Shown here: positions 25,201 to 40,000 of the stretch, one piece after another
How positions within the stretch are numbered: position 1 is the stretch's first letter
Layout of the letters: each line of letters starts with the position of its first letter
Source: Dirofilaria immitis
Taxonomy: Eukaryota; Nematoda; Chromadorea; Rhabditida; Onchocercidae
Direction: 5' to 3'
Assembly: GCA_024305405.1 (NCBI GenBank)
Contig: JAKNDB010000105.1
Span: 1,178,001-1,242,000 of the forward strand
DNA: 64,000 bases
Program-made: the position numbers and the translations under genes
The notes under the pieces: generated by a model
The model's input: only the letters and a program-made list of their open reading frames with translations
The model's database searches: none
What the model was told of the DNA's origin: nothing

Positions 25201-28198
25201 AATTCTAAAAATGCTTTAAAAGTACTTTATAAAAACATCATTCTCGATGGAGTTGCATAGGAAATTACTAAATTTTATGCTGATCAATTTTTGAATAAAG
25301 CTTTTTGTTAATACTGCCAAGTTATAAACTTTATCAAACCTTCTTACTGCAAGAGTCCATTTTTGCTTGGCTTATTGGTATGACAGTACTGTTAGCGTTA
25401 ATATCTATATCGTTACTTGCGTGTGACGCCTTCTTTAAGATAGGTTCCATGATATTATCTACATTTACTGCTTCATCTTTATCCTGCATCTGAATTTTAC
25501 TAAGTTTTATGCTAACAATGGCCAAATTTATAACATTATAAAAGTTTTCTTTAGAACTATAATCTTTCCCAATTTATCAATTTTTGATGAATAAATAAAA
25601 ATTAATAAATCAGTTACCAGCAAGTAGTGAAAGACAATGCGTTATCTATTGAAAACAAAATCTAGCCTTGATGAAAAATAAACTCACTTCTTCCACACAT
25701 GTTGCATTTCTTGTAACAGAGCTATTACAAGAAGTGGACATTGTCTTTTCGCCTGTTGTTTCAGTAACCTTTTTCGATGAATTTGTTTCTTTACTTCGTC
25801 TGTCACAACTTTAAGGTAAATCGAGTAATTATTTACTAAGAAATTGAAATAGAAACAAAAATATTTTATGTTTAAATGAGATCAAAGATTTATGCATCTT
25901 TATATAGTACGTTTCGTACATATACAACTGGCAATCACTAACAACCAGGTGTTCTGTTTTACTGTAATTCCCGACTGTTTCACTTAAAAATCTACACATT
26001 AATCAGACTTGCTATCAGGTGTAACGCATATAACGATGAATCATTCAGAACATCAGTTATCAGTCCAAAAATATATGATGAGTAAAGCGAGACATTTTGA
26101 CAACATAAATCTTACAAAGAAGTATCGAGATGGTCCATAAAAAGTGTATCGCTCTCTTCATCCTGGGTACTGAAAACAACTTCAGCAACTGCGTGAACCG
26201 ATGTCTTATCCATTTCTCCAGCCAGATCTTCTACTGTAAAAGGTTGCATTTCTCCACACGAACAATCCGATACGACACCACAGGTGTCTGTCCACTCACA
26301 ATCTATAACATGTATTCTACAGTTCGTGAATAATCACTTGGAAAAGATGACCGATCATTCATCAGATCTGTGATTCAATTTAATTAAATACGTATTTCAT
26401 TTTTGTCGAAATTTAATTAAAATTTTCAGCCATATTTTCAATCAGCTTACAAACTGTTACCATAATTGTTACACAATATCTCGTAAACTGCAGAAACTTT
26501 CATAAATCACAAAACTGTTAAAATCACCTTTATCTGCTTCACTCCCCAATTTATCAGAAACAACTCCCGATGTGCTATTACTGGAAGCACGAGAATTAAG
26601 TGAACGTCGAGAGTAGAATGCATCGTCTAAGTAACGATCATGACTGCAGAATAACGGCGAATTCATGCTTCCTAAACAGTTAGAGATTATATCATGTATC
26701 ACTGAGCTTCTAAACTTTATATCAAATTGAATTATTTGATTTTTTTTGTTTGACATGAGCTATAAAAATTAGTAGGCACGGAATAAAAGCACATATAATA
26801 CAGAGCTAGTGTGAAATACAGAGCTAGTGTGAAATTCTCTCATTCTAATAGGATTATCATTACCCTTCGTAGTTTGACTGAACTTTCTTGAACTAGTAAC
26901 TTGCTATTCGTCTAACTAATATGCTAAACTCCAATAGAAAAATTGAAATTTGAAAACACAACTCACTGGAATGGTTTCGACAAAATACAAATTGGTTATT
27001 GATAAACAGTGTGACTTGGTGAAAAGCTTTGCAAAATCCTAACAAATAGCGAGCTTTGTCTTCAAATTGAGCATATAAGGATAAGCTAACTCCATCGATA
27101 CCAGTTATCGTCACTTTTCTTTTATCAAAGCTCAATTTTGTTATATGATTCCATTGTAATTTACGCAGTGGAATTCTCTCCCCATCACTGCCTACATCTG
27201 ATGTCTCGATCCCCTAGAATACCCAAGGGTTTGAGAATTTGAAAAATTGAAATATAAGAAAAAAGACATGGTTTTCAAAATAATTTTTTTTTTTAAGTAA
27301 AAAGATTTACTTCGGGCTGATTCCAATAACTGCATTATCGAATGTGTCCATCTTATGTCTTCGCAGTCCATATAAATGACAGTTTAACGCAAATGGTGGT
27401 CTAGAATTACAATTTTTTTTTTTTTATCAAATTGAATTGCAAACTGATCGTGAATTTGCACATCACTCATTGAAAAATGTGATAGTATTGAATGCAACTC
27501 AGGCATATTATCACACAATGAATCTTTCGGAATTTAACATCGATCTTTAATACTTAAAAATAACTGAAGAAAGACAAACTGACCTAGAAGCTTGTTGGCA
27601 ATATTCCATTACTGCATCATTACTTGAGCACGTTCTGAGATCTTCTCGAACTGCGGACATATTACGTCGCACAAAATCTAGACCATGAATATTCACTACC
27701 CAGAGGGGAAATATCGTTCAGCTCGGAAAGATCTGCAATAAATTGTTGAAAATATGTTGAAATATCTTGAAAGTAAAAAAAAAAACGATCTAATTTCAAG
27801 ATTTAGCATATATAATAGCAAAAGCAGTTTTTCCTAAATAAATGTTTTTAATTATTTTTGATGGTACCATTCAATCTATACCGAACTTTTCAGTAAAATG
27901 ATGAGATTCTCGAATTTTTAGTAAAATGATGAGATTCTATCTATAGTGATATTTCTTAGTACAGTAAATTCAAGTGCCCAGTTTTGATTAGATTTTATTA
28001 AACAGGGAAAAAATAATTACAGTAGATCATTGCCATTTTCATCGGCATGTAGTGCTAATGCTGCAAGTTCCCAGCAACGCTCTTCAGCAACTGAATTTGA
28101 GCCTGACCATTGATCTAAGAGATTTTCGCGTAATTGCAAATAATAGTGCCTAAGAGTGGTAGGACATCTGTAAATTTTTGTATACTCGCATAACAAAT

Positions 28199-28238
<40 letters not shown>

Positions 28239-30216
28239 ATAAAAAGTTTAAAATTGTGCATTTTAAACTTTTTATTTACAAACCATAAAGCATTATTTAT
28301 TCACATTTATTATAAATTTTCTGTATTTCCATTGCTGTTAACAAATGTTATCTATTTGGAAACATAAAAGATAAACTTCTTTTTTTCAGAATAACTTGAC
28401 TAAAATTATTTCACAGTTCATCAATTTCATTAATTAAAATCATTTGATTGAAATCATTTGTTTACTTAAAATGCAATTAACTATTTATATTCATAACAGT
28501 ATATAACCATACTGAATTACTCCGCGATATTCAACAAAGCTAAGACTAGGTATGATTAAATGACTAATAAATATTTAAATTATTTGCGAACAAATGGCAT
28601 ACCTTATCACATATGCCTTATCCACATATATTCGAACTCGAAGGTGAAGAGCCAAAAATGGACGACTTTCAACAACGGTATTCTGAAACCAATTTAACTT
28701 TTGTTTTCATATTATTTGATAGTCTTCAATTTTTTCAGAATAAATTATAATATAATAATGATTGATTAGATTTACAGAAATTGTCATAAATTCCTCAAAA
28801 AAAATTGCATATTTTTAATGATCATTTTCTAGCACTATATATATTACATAAAAGGCAATGAAATAGACGCTTAAATATGACGTGCTAAATTTATACGACA
28901 AAAAAATTTTTAGTGGAATTAAAAATTTTCTTTATGAATGGGAACTGCAAAGAGAGTACATGCATATACGTTGCTTTTTATGTTATGTTATGCAACTTTG
29001 AAACAATATGAAATGCATGAAAATATTTAAAGATAGTTGTACCAGTAGTAATTCAACTATAAATATGACTTTAAATTTTTTCTTAAATCGTTTTCTTCAA
29101 ATAAAGATATCGCTGACCCACAAAATCAAATTAAATGCTTATAATCAACTTTTGGGTAACATATGATGCAATGGTCGACAAGAAACAAGAGAAATACATT
29201 TTTAATGCTGTGACATATAATCATACTTCATGATGTCTTAAATATAAGAGTTGATTTGTTCATGCTTTGTTCTTAATATTTGCATCTATGTTTAAACTTT
29301 GAATTTTAATTTTCACTAACCCAAGCATGCGATATTTTCCATTGTTTCGGAGCATACTTTGCTATTTTTCGATCTGGATTCAAGAAAAATATTCATTTCT
29401 CGGTCGATCGCCACCAATACCTTCAGAAGGTGTTCGAAGAGCTAAACCAAACAATCGCTCATCGCTAAAACCAAGATAATTACAACAACATAAATATGCG
29501 TCTTCCACGCGACATTTCACCTGAAAACAATTTTACATAAATTTTTTAAAAGAAATTGATACTAAATTAAAAAAAATTAGGATTTAAAGCTCTAAGTTTA
29601 AATTAGATCAATCCTCAAGGAGTAGGTTTGTATCAAGGATAACTGGACGAAAATCTTGATTATCGGCAATAAAAATATTGAGTTAATGGAAAAAATAATG
29701 ACAAGCGATGGAAGGTATTTATTTGTCTCAAACGATTTGATAACAGCTAAACCCAATTGTATCAGCAATATAGTTCAATAACAATATGATGATGCAATGG
29801 GAACAAATAGCAGTAAATTCTTCGAATGCCATTACTTTTCGTAATGAATACAAGGAAATTCCTCTCGAAAACAAATCGCAAAATAAAGCAATTTGCTTCA
29901 TTTTTTTAAACTATAAGGTTTAATGCAGAAGATGAAAGATCGTCAAAACTAGATTTATTCAGTTCAGTTTGATTCGTGATGAAGAAATATGTATATATGT
30001 TGTGTTCACTGACTAAGAAGGAATAAAAAATAAAATAGTATAGCGAAATTTTTCTCTTATTTTCTTTTTATAACATCTCGTAATGAATGATAACAAAGAA
30101 AATAAAGATAGCTTTAGATAAATCAAGAAAATGAATCTATATGATTTAAATAAGGTTTGAAAATAATTTTATAAGATATGATCTGAAAAGTTCATGACTC
30201 AGTCTAATATGAAAGG

Positions 30217-30253
<37 letters not shown>

Positions 30254-31350
30254 ATCATTCCAATAGCACCTATCGATCATTCAATCATATTTATAGGAAT
30301 ATTGACAGAGAATAAAATACTAACATGTACAGCAAGTGTAAGTGTCTCTTTTGTGAGAGTTTGCACTTGAAGATATTTATAACCAGATGGGATTCTTGTA
30401 CGCAGTGATGGGATAACTTTGACATGACCACTGTTGAAGCGATGAAGATTTTCGGAGCTATGGTTTGATGCGTTCGGTTCAGATAGGCGATGTTCCGAAT
30501 CACTTAAAGGTGGTATACGAGAAGAACAATTGGAACTAGAACCATTATATGAATTTACTTCATCATTTTCCATCATCACTTTCTGATTTCTTTTTGATGA
30601 TACTAGAAAAATGATAAGACATTAATCGGTTGCATAATTATATAGTCTTTCTCAAAACGAAATTTCATACATTGAAATAACCGTCTATCTAAGTGACAAT
30701 ATTGTGTAATTACAGAATATTTTCTCTCAAATATTACAAATAAATCTGAGAAAAAATTGAGTTTATATTTTACAAAGAAAATCTAAATGTAAATAAATAA
30801 TATATTCTTTTAAAAATAGTATATAAAACAAATAAGAATGACAAATAAGAAACATAAGCAGCATTCATTTTTATGATCTGATCTTAAATCATTTAATATT
30901 TGTGACAAAATAACGCACTGTAACTTTTTATAAAGATAACATGATCAAAATTCCAATCAATTTTATAGAAGAAATGAACATTTCGAAGATGTAATATTAA
31001 AATAACGAACAGTTCGTACAATTTCTATAGAATTCTCGGTATTCATCATTCAGTATCGTTCGATATAAAGAAGATGCAATCCGGGTTTAGTATCATCTAA
31101 TAGCAAACTTAATCGTTTTTATTTAATGAATATTTATTTATTTTGCAACAGATTGAATTCTTTTAAAATTATTCATTGATACATTATTTATATACTTCAA
31201 CGAAGATCTGGAAATACTTCAAACTCATCAAGAGACAGCTGTGTTTACAAAAACTGTCTTACCTGAAGTAGAGTTGCAACTCCAACTTAAGGAATCATTT
31301 AATTTATAATTGATGTGTACTAATTCATGTGTACCGTTTTTTCCTAACAT
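22289..31350 (-). CDS. FERM-domain protein of the Expanded / FRMD6 (Willin) type with three PPxY motifs
   Basis: Eighteen exons: 31263-31350, 30325-30602, 29321-29520, 28603-28682, 28021-28167, 27584-27732, 27311-27400, 26967-27213, 26528-26671, 26116-26302, 25688-25799, 25348-25489, 24869-25124, ~24358-24628, 24151-24273, 23793-23973, 23302-23668, 22289-22397 (TGA at 22289). FERM F1 shows ERLFGLALRTPSEG then YFFLNPDRKIAKYAPKQWK; F2 shows LALHLRVRIYVDKA, LRHYYLQLRENLLDQW and FRAERYFP; F3 shows RKVTITGIDGVSLSLYAQFE and ARYLLGFCKAFHQVTLFIN. The long, low-complexity C-terminal tail has PPQY, PPSY and PPPPPY, which in Expanded-family proteins bind WW domains of Hippo-pathway partners at the apical cortex. 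Exon phases match when one base is added at runs 29385-29389, 27705-27708, 27211-27214 and 25102-25109. The end of the 24358-24628 exon is unresolved because an in-frame TGA precedes the only GT. Confidence 0.83.
24777..24800. repeat. Poly-A tract (24 bases) in a FERM-gene intron
   Basis: An uninterrupted run of A lies between the exons at 24628 and 24869. It is intronic and probably length-variable. Confidence 0.9.
28202..28230. repeat. (GA)n microsatellite in a FERM-gene intron
   Basis: An uninterrupted GA dinucleotide run lies in the intron between exons 28603-28682 and 28021-28167. Confidence 0.95.
30219..30250. repeat. (AT)n microsatellite in a FERM-gene intron
   Basis: Sixteen AT dinucleotides lie about 75 bp below the donor of exon 30325-30602. 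Confidence 0.95.
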
Positions 31351-34300
31351 TTTTTATTCGCCAAGATGAATCAAACTAAAATCTAAGAAAATAGATATGT
31401 AATTAAGCAGTTCAGTATTTAGATAAAACTCAGATAAAAAGGTCTAAATTGTTTGAATCATTAGCAAATTCATTTTCGAGTTTTTATGGATACGATTTTT
31501 CAATTCCCCTTTAATTCTACTTTAGAACATGCAAAATATAAAAAAACAATAAGCATATCAAAATGTTTAAAAAAATCATCTTTATTATCCACGAAAATAA
31601 TAGAGATAACTTTAGTATGAGATTTTTAAAAGAATATAGAAACGGAATTGAAAAAATTGAATCTATAAGAAGTCGAAAATAACTTTACTAACAAATATCT
31701 ATACACAAATGACAAGCAATTAATCTGAAAGAAATTCAACAAAAGGAAAGAGGAGAAAGCAAAAGGGCAGGTCAAGAAGATGATGCTTTCGAGGTATGCC
31801 ATAGCTATTCGAGGTCAAATGAACCAACCTTTCTTATGTCTCTTTGTCCGCCCTTCCAAATACCATATCACACGACCTTGAACAAACACATCCTTTTTCT
31901 ATGGAATCATTTCACTTCAACATCTGCTCCTACATTCTTGAAAACTGAAATTCCGTTAACAACGGTGACGAAATCAATGAATATATATATTGGTAATATC
32001 ATCAAGTATATACCAATAGACATATAATTAGGGTATGGTTACTGAAAAGTATCTCCCAGAAATATTTTCTATCGAAAAAATGGTAGATGATACTTTTTTG
32101 AACAGTGGCATTAACCATAAAGAGATTAACAATTCATTTCACTGACTAAATTATGTACAAAATTTATTGACATATATCTCATAAATGATGAAATAACAGA
32201 ACTAATCAGGGAGGCATTAGTTCAAGACCTCCAGCTTGATCGAAATAATTAACATAAAATTGTGAATCCATAAATATCCTACTCAAGTGCATGTTAGTGT
32301 GTCAAGTATCTTTTGAAACACTTCATTGTTTGCTGCTCATTGTTCCAAATCTGGATTTCAGTTCAAATATTTTGAATTTTAGAAATTTTTACAATGAAAT
32401 AACGAAAAAAACTGTAACTTTATAACATGGCTAAACAAAATCATGATTTTTACTTTTAAAGTGATAACTTGCATCTTTTAAATCAAAACGTAAATTAGAA
32501 AAAATAAATTCCATATTTTAAAGTATTTGAAAAAGAAGAAATTTCATAATGATTCCTCAATTCTAATTTCCTGGTTAAGAAAGTTGCATATTTACCCAAT
32601 GAAAAGAGCTAATTCCAATAAAAGTAGATAAATATTTGGTTCATGAAGAAATGATAATGAAATTTGATGAAAGTCGATGTTTCATATTAATCCTACATAG
32701 AAAAGTTGAAAAAAAATGAGACTGAATCGTTATTCCATTGATAGGAAAGTGCCAATAATCAAGGAAACAACAATAATTTAGAGAGTAGCTATCAATATAT
32801 GAAAAAAAAAGGGGAAAAATAACCTTCGAGCAGAAGTTCATAGTTCCTTTGGAATATGAAGATTATATTCGAGAGGAGAGACTTAAAATTCTTTCTGAAT
32901 CAAAATGATGCAAGTTTTCCAGCTGTTTTATTAACGGTCTACCACTGTATCGAATATAATAATGTATCATATAAATATTGCACAAAAATTCCTCGAGGTA
33001 GCTCGAGCTGATAACGAAAACTTGCATCATTTAATTATAGAAATAACTGATCTTAAATTCACCATACCGATGTATGTTATTACCATGAAATACACAGAAC
33101 CTTTTATTATATGAATATACGTCTTATGTTAATGCTCTCGCATTCTAAATTTAATTATCCTCAAATAATTTTAAATCGGCGGTAGAAAATACAATCATTA
33201 CTTCTTTTCTAGTCTTCTGAACATTCATAAAACGCATAATTAATTATGTGAGATTAATCGGCAAAAATAAAGTTAAGCATAAATAGAGACAGATAGATAC
33301 ATATTAACTGATAAGGTATGTCACCTTAATGGATAGATAGATATATAAACATGTCAAATCATATCATAATATAAATGGATGACACATTTTGATGAAGGTA
33401 GCACACAATGAATACATTTTGTTGATAATGATCAAAAATGAGAAAAGAAGGAGAAAAATAGTAGTGGAATGAATCGATAGGGCATTCAATGTAAGATATT
33501 TTATGTGCTGTTACGAGAATAAACAACACCTTTCATGAAGAAAATTTTTTTGCTTCAATTAGATATTGAAAAAAGTTTTGTTTCCATTGAAATAAAAATT
33601 TCCAAGCAAATAAATGAAATTGAACTTTCCTGAAAGTACCTACATTACCGTCTTAATTTCAGAGATTGGTAACACAGTTTGAGATATTCGCACTTTAATA
33701 CATTTTCGTATATATTTCTCATTAGCACAACGGAGTAAGTAGAACGCTTAATGATATCTAACTTATTGTTCAAATGAACAAGAAGTCGATAAAATTTTCA
33801 GGAAAATAGTAATCTCTTTTCCATCACAAAAAAATTAAATAACAATACTAAGGAAGTGGTGCTACTCAGATTGAATAATGTTGAAAATTTTTTGGAATAG
33901 AAAAATCATTTAATCAATCGTTAAATTTACCAGTCGATAACGTGATTTGGTGAAAAAGATATGTAAGTTGAATAAAAAGACTGATAATAAATGAGAGACA
34001 CAACATCATATATTTTCATGGACCCATTGCTGTTGACATTTTACTGTTTAATTATGAGCTTTTTGCTTAAATTTCAATAACTTCTACAAAATCTTCGAAT
34101 CGATTAAGACTATCACTTTTTAGAGAAGTATTGCAGTTACAGCAAATTTATCGGGCATAAATAGTCCCCGTCTACTTCTAATCTAATAATTCTCGGAGAA
34201 TATATTAGGCTTTCATGTTTCAATATGCATGGAAAAAAAAAGAATTTTTTCAAAAGTCGGTTTTTAATATTATTGTTACTAAATTCGAAGCAAATTGCAC

Positions 34301-34522
34301 CAAAAAGTTTATGGAAGTAATAGTCTCGAGGAGATGAAAGAATTTCAGAAATTTTTAAAATAAATAAATAAAGCAAAGGAACAGAGAAGAAAGAGAGAAA
34401 AGAAGAAATGCTGCAGGATACAACTTCAGAAAATCATCCAGCATCTGCAATTTTCCGAAAAAGGATAAAATTCGTGAGCCGGTTCTCTAATGGTAACGAA
34501 CTCGATTGTGCATCATACTGCA

Positions 34523-34690
34523 TGCACATACGTACATACATACATATAACACATACACACATACAAACACACACAGACACACACACACACACACACAGAC
34601 ACAGATACATACGCACACACACACATACGCGCATACACATACATGTACATACGTACCGAAGCATACTCATATACACAGACATATACCGAA
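34523..34690. repeat. CA-rich compound microsatellite
   Basis: About 170 bp of (CA)n mixed with ACAT, ACAG and ACGC steps. Open frames over it on both strands (His/Thr-rich and Cys/Val-rich) are by-products of the repeat. Confidence 0.9.
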
Positions 34691-35300
34691 GAAGCAAACT
34701 ATTTTAGGACTCCTTTAAATAATACCATGTTATGCTGCTCTCTAAATATAGACATGCATTCTCTTAAATGAGCATTTTATGAGCTTAACATATATTTTAA
34801 TGCTGTGGTTAACAGTCATCACTCACCGATCTCCTTCGCTTCAGATAAAATCCAAAACTGATAATATCTTTTCAATTATTTATTCTATCAAAAGGGTTTT
34901 CTCTCCCATCTCCAAATGTCAGCATTAAAATTTCAGATAGAGCAGAAACCATTTTCAATGTACTTGTTAATCGATAACTTATCAATAGTTTACTTCCATT
35001 CCCAGTGGACAGTATTCATAATATCAGTGTTCGTTGCAGTTTTTCATCATTTTTTTAAAAATGAATCAAGTCCACAGTGGATTCTCAACTTTGATTTACA
35101 GATGAGATGAAATTTTAAAAGCATGTCGCTGATCAATTTTCCCATCACTACTTTTTCCTTCCTTGTGATTGATATTTCAATTTTATCATCGTTTCCGGAA
35201 ACAGAAAAATACTTTTTAGATAAACTGATTTTACCGTGATTAATGATTTTGTTTCTTTTATTGCTTTAATTTTCTTGCTCTGTTATTTGTAAATGTCTTT

Positions 35301-35398
35301 AGATAGATAAATACCATTCAATTCAAAAGCAGCATTTCTTCGCAGGAGCTTTAGAGCTTGAGAAGTAACATTGCTTCTGAATTGAATGGTATATTATC
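35301..35398. ncRNA. Candidate miRNA-like hairpin
   Basis: The left arm contains ATACCATTCAATTCAAAAGC and the right arm is its near-complement, GCTTCTGAATTGAATGGTAT. Pairing extends outward to AGATA/TATCT and inward toward a roughly 20-base terminal loop around CAGGAGCTTTAG. The total fold is about 98 bases with ~40 mostly paired positions, the size and shape of an animal pre-miRNA. It is isolated in intergenic DNA, and the strand cannot be told from the sequence. A miniature inverted-repeat element is the alternative. Confidence 0.45.
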
Positions 35399-36987
35399 TT
35401 TCTACATGTTTCTCTATATTTTTTCTTTTTAGCAATATATCGCTACTATATGTCTGAATGAATGATGAAATATTTTCAAAAGTTTTAAAATGGATATAAT
35501 TTAGACTAATAATAATAAATAAAATGCTCATCGAACTATACATTAAATTGTGATGAATTTGAAAACAAATACCAAACAAGACTTTCAAAAATGAAATAAA
35601 TTAATACTAAATGGGATAAGATCCCTTCCTTGATAGCGATCATATATATACATATGATGTATATATTTATTATATATGTCAGACCGATTAATATTTATAT
35701 CAATTTGTGAATCATCCTGCCAGCACTGTTGACAATGTGGCGAAAATTTTTCAACTGAAAAGTATTGTTTGGAGTATTTGAAATTCAGAAAAAGCATCAA
35801 ATGAGAATATTCTGGTAGCTTTAACTAAATTAGTATTGACTAATCAGAAAATACATCTAAAATTTCGAAGGAAATGATATTTGCATTATCAATGACTCTT
35901 AGAAATACCGTACTGAATAAGAAAGAATTTAAAACAGATAATTGTTTAAGAAATTGAAGATATTATGATAGAGATTCTTATTACAGTCGGTCACTTAAAT
36001 TAACTTTTCTGATAATACTTCTGATAAAAGAAAAAAAAGACGAGCATATTTGGAAATAACTTCAAAATGATTTGCAATAAGTAATTTCATGATAAATATA
36101 CATTTTAATACATATATTTGATGCATAAACAGGCCGGTTGTCTGTTTCCATGGTTCAGTATATTTGTATCATTCTATCCTGCATGGAATTTGGATCAGCG
36201 ACATAGCACCCACTAGCAGCAGCATTTCATGAGCAATAAATCATGTTTTTGTCGTCTCCATCATTCTTTGCATTCCTACCGATCTTTCAAGAGCCGACAA
36301 CTAGAAGAGAACGGATTATAACGAAATACCACCAACAAATGCAAATACTTCCGAATACTGTATTTCTTTGTAAACCTTAATAAAATTCTTTTTGTTTCCC
36401 TTTCATACATAGCATAGCAAAACTGATAAATGATTAGAATAGATTGAGGCAGTTGAAATAATGAATTGAACTTCTTAAGTTTGAAATAAAAGCACAAATT
36501 TCAAAAAGTGAGGATATGAAATTAATGGAAAATTGTAGTAGTATTACTGGCATAAAATTTTGAAAATACGGATGAAAGAGAAATAATGAATTGAATCTGA
36601 AATATATTTCTCAATAAGATCATTGGGAAAGCTATAATACACATACGTAAACATAATATTTCGCGCGTACTGAGGTGTTAAAAGTCAATTTTACAAAAAT
36701 ACAAATAACTGTCATATGACGTATAACTCATCACTGACGTTTGCTGAGATCAATACCAAACAGTAAAGCTCAATGAAATAATTTCTAATTCGTATTCCTA
36801 GATATCACTAAAATTGCAATAAAATACTGGATAAAGACAATGGATAGAACAGCAAGTGATAGTACCTTAATACTAAACGAGGAATGATAGATTACGATGT
36901 AATTCAGTTTATTTACCCTATTATCAACATTAACATAGATATTGCATGCTGCAAGAGCAGAAAGACGACATTAATCCATTACGGCCT

Positions 36988-37008
36988 AATATATATATAT
37001 ATATATAT
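36988..37008. repeat. (AT)n microsatellite
   Basis: A run of about ten TA dinucleotides in intergenic DNA. Confidence 0.9.
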
Positions 37009-40000
37009 TCAAGCTCGACTTGGTATTGATGAAGTGTTCTTGAGAATGCAATAGTTAAGCTATATTTAACTGACAAACAATTAAAAATATTTGATAATGT
37101 ATGAAATTTAGTATATGTTTTGTACTTGTTCCGTCTAAGTATAGCAATTGAGAGTGATGTAGAGCTAAAATAATTGAAAAAGTATGTTTTTAAATTTAGC
37201 TCGAATTAAATGATAATAAAAAGTAAGAATTAATTATCCATTTTTTATCACTACTTTTCTGATATAATAATAGTTGCTGTTCTCTGAATTAAATCGATTC
37301 AGACAGTGTTCTTGGTAAGAAAAGCAGATTTATAAGCAAGCGATTATTAACGACTAAAAAAAAAGTCAAAATAAATGTACCTTATAGCAATGATCATTTA
37401 CTTGTAACGATTAAGGAACGAATCATAATTTTATGTTTATTAAAATGGTAACGAAAAATAATGATAATCTTCTATGTGCCAATTTTATGTCCGTAGGTTG
37501 TGTTCTAAAGATTATGTATGACAATATTTAAGCATTTTTTAAGCTAAATTTTGGCAAACATCATATCATGTATAAATACGGGAATTTCTGATAAAATTTC
37601 AAGAAGATAATTAACGAAAAATCATTGTAAAAAAATGATAATTGATTAATGGAAATGACACAAAAATGGTTTTGGCATGCGGCACGTAAAGTGAAGTAAA
37701 TGAAATGTGTCAAAAGACATAGATGGTCATTAATGAAATCGAAATGGCAAATACGAAAAGACTATGGGGTAGTATTGGACGAGAAGTTTTCGGAAAAGGG
37801 ATGGAAAGTTGGAGCCATAAAAGTAAAAAGTTGTTTGAAATCATATAACAACGGTATTTTAAAGACATACTGTGACAAACGATCACACTTTTGGATGGAA
37901 CATTCATTCATCGGGAATTTGTGGTTTCATTCACTCTCATATATACTTACCAAATCATTGTAATCAAAGATAAAAGAAAAATAAATAGAAAGTGAAACAA
38001 AGTTTAAAATAGCCGGTTGTAAGACATGCAAATAAAGTGCGAATCAGCACAGGAAACCATCAATGCTCCTAAGAATGGGAACGAAGATGATAGAGAAGAT
38101 ATCAGACTGCATTCCGCACAATCAGAGCAGCATTATCAACATTTTTCTCGTTTCATTGATTTATCATTATTTGTTCCAACTCCTGTAACTGTTTTTTACA
38201 AATTTAAAACAGCAATCAAAAGAGAAATACAAAAATGTTCATCACGGAGTTCGATATCAGTACGGTCACTTTATTCTTCCATATTTATTATTTACATACA
38301 TCCCTGAATCCATATAAATTTGTTTTCAATATCATAAGAAGCAATATCAACTTCGGGAACAAAAAAAAGCATAGCAATTTATATTAAATTGCTGTCTTTT
38401 ACATTCAGTAAATAGCGCAATGCTTGCTTGGCTTCTAATTTAGATACTTTTTTATATTTTCGGCCAGCTGTCAATCTCTAGTAGCATCAGATTCTTTTAC
38501 TTCTGTATCATTTCTATAATAGCTGGAATGTTTCAACAACATACCACTATGACCTATAGCAAAACTGATTACAAGAGTCCTACTGTAATGTGAATACTAA
38601 TTATTCAAAATTCACCAATGAAGCACATACCTTTCCTTTCTTATTTGCAAAAGATAACCAATCAGAAATTCTGCTATTTTGATGTCAAAAGTTTTAAAAA
38701 AAGCGTTCTTTTTCAAAAGGAAAGAAGAAAGACAGGAAAGAAATAAAAACCTTCATATTTTACACTAATTTAAGGATCCTTATAGAAATTCAACGATATC
38801 AAAATCTTCTTCTGACTTCATGATAATAAGCCAAGCTTCAAAATGTCTACTCATATCGTTTTTTCTGTTACCGCATTATTTTCACTCAATGAAAAAATTA
38901 ATGCAGTGCAGAAATATGTATTTTCTAATGTTCCATTTCCAATTCGCAGTTTCTTATCAATTAAGCTCGAATTTATAAAAGCATATTAATTAAATCCATT
39001 CCGTGACTTTCCTTCACATTTTTTGGTTATTCTAATATTGAATAATGGATTCGATTTCTCCTCTTGACATATATTTTTCAGATTTCAAAAGATTTAGTAA
39101 AGCTCTTCAAGGATTCCCATATATTTTATCTAGTTTGAATTAATGCATGTTCCGGAACACATAAATTTTATGTGAAGGTGCATGAATTTTTTTGCTGACA
39201 TAATTGTAAACAATATGGATGGATGAATATGCAAATTATATATAACCAAAGATTTATTTTTTAAAAATAAGCATAGGAATTAGTGAAATCCTTACATTGC
39301 AGATCTCCTGAATGAAGGTTTATAACTGAAAATGATTCAATTTATTTGTTTTTTTTTTTAAAAACTCATAAGCCAAGTAGCTATTTTAGCTAAATTATGT
39401 CGCCAATAATTTAAAAATATTTGAAAAGATAATTTCAAAGAGAACAAAGTATAGAAGAACTATTAGTTTACAAAGACGTAATAATCATGAAATTTAAAAC
39501 ACGAATTTCGCATCTTAAATTGCTTCAAAATAATCATTACCGAATGCATTGCTCGCCATTTCTCTTATCATTGCAATCTTTATCCACTTATTTATTTAAT
39601 GATCCATCATATGCAACTGACCTCTTATGCAGATTGAATTTAAAGATTTTAAGGTAATAGTAATGATCAAATAGAAATTTAAAAGTTCTCTCTGCATTGG
39701 AGATCATTTTTCAATGAAAAGAAAAATAACATCCTAATAAATGATGGTATCTCGAAGAGTTTAAATTAATGCACAATAAAATATTGTTGGATAGTACTTA
39801 ATTCTAATTGATTATTTAACACAGCAAGACGAAGCTTTTTCAGTTGAGGCTGAAACAAACTATTTTACGGGGTTTTGATCGACTAATTCTGGGAACAATA
39901 GTAAAATTCTTCTAACGCAACATATTTTGTAAAACTAATTTAGTCCATTCAACCATATTAAATCTATCGTTTCTAACTGAAAAATTGAGCTTAAATTTGC

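Noticed and set aside
26797..26836. 18-bp direct repeat (CAGAGCTAGTGTGAAAT twice)
   Set aside because: Simple short tandem duplication in an intron; nothing suggests function.
34408..34707. His/Thr-rich and Cys/Val-rich frames on both strands
   Set aside because: Translation of the CA-rich microsatellite; no splice or family support.
37700..37963. 87-codon plus-strand frame rich in Lys and Trp
   Set aside because: No family motif, no flanking splice sites, and it stands alone in an otherwise empty region.
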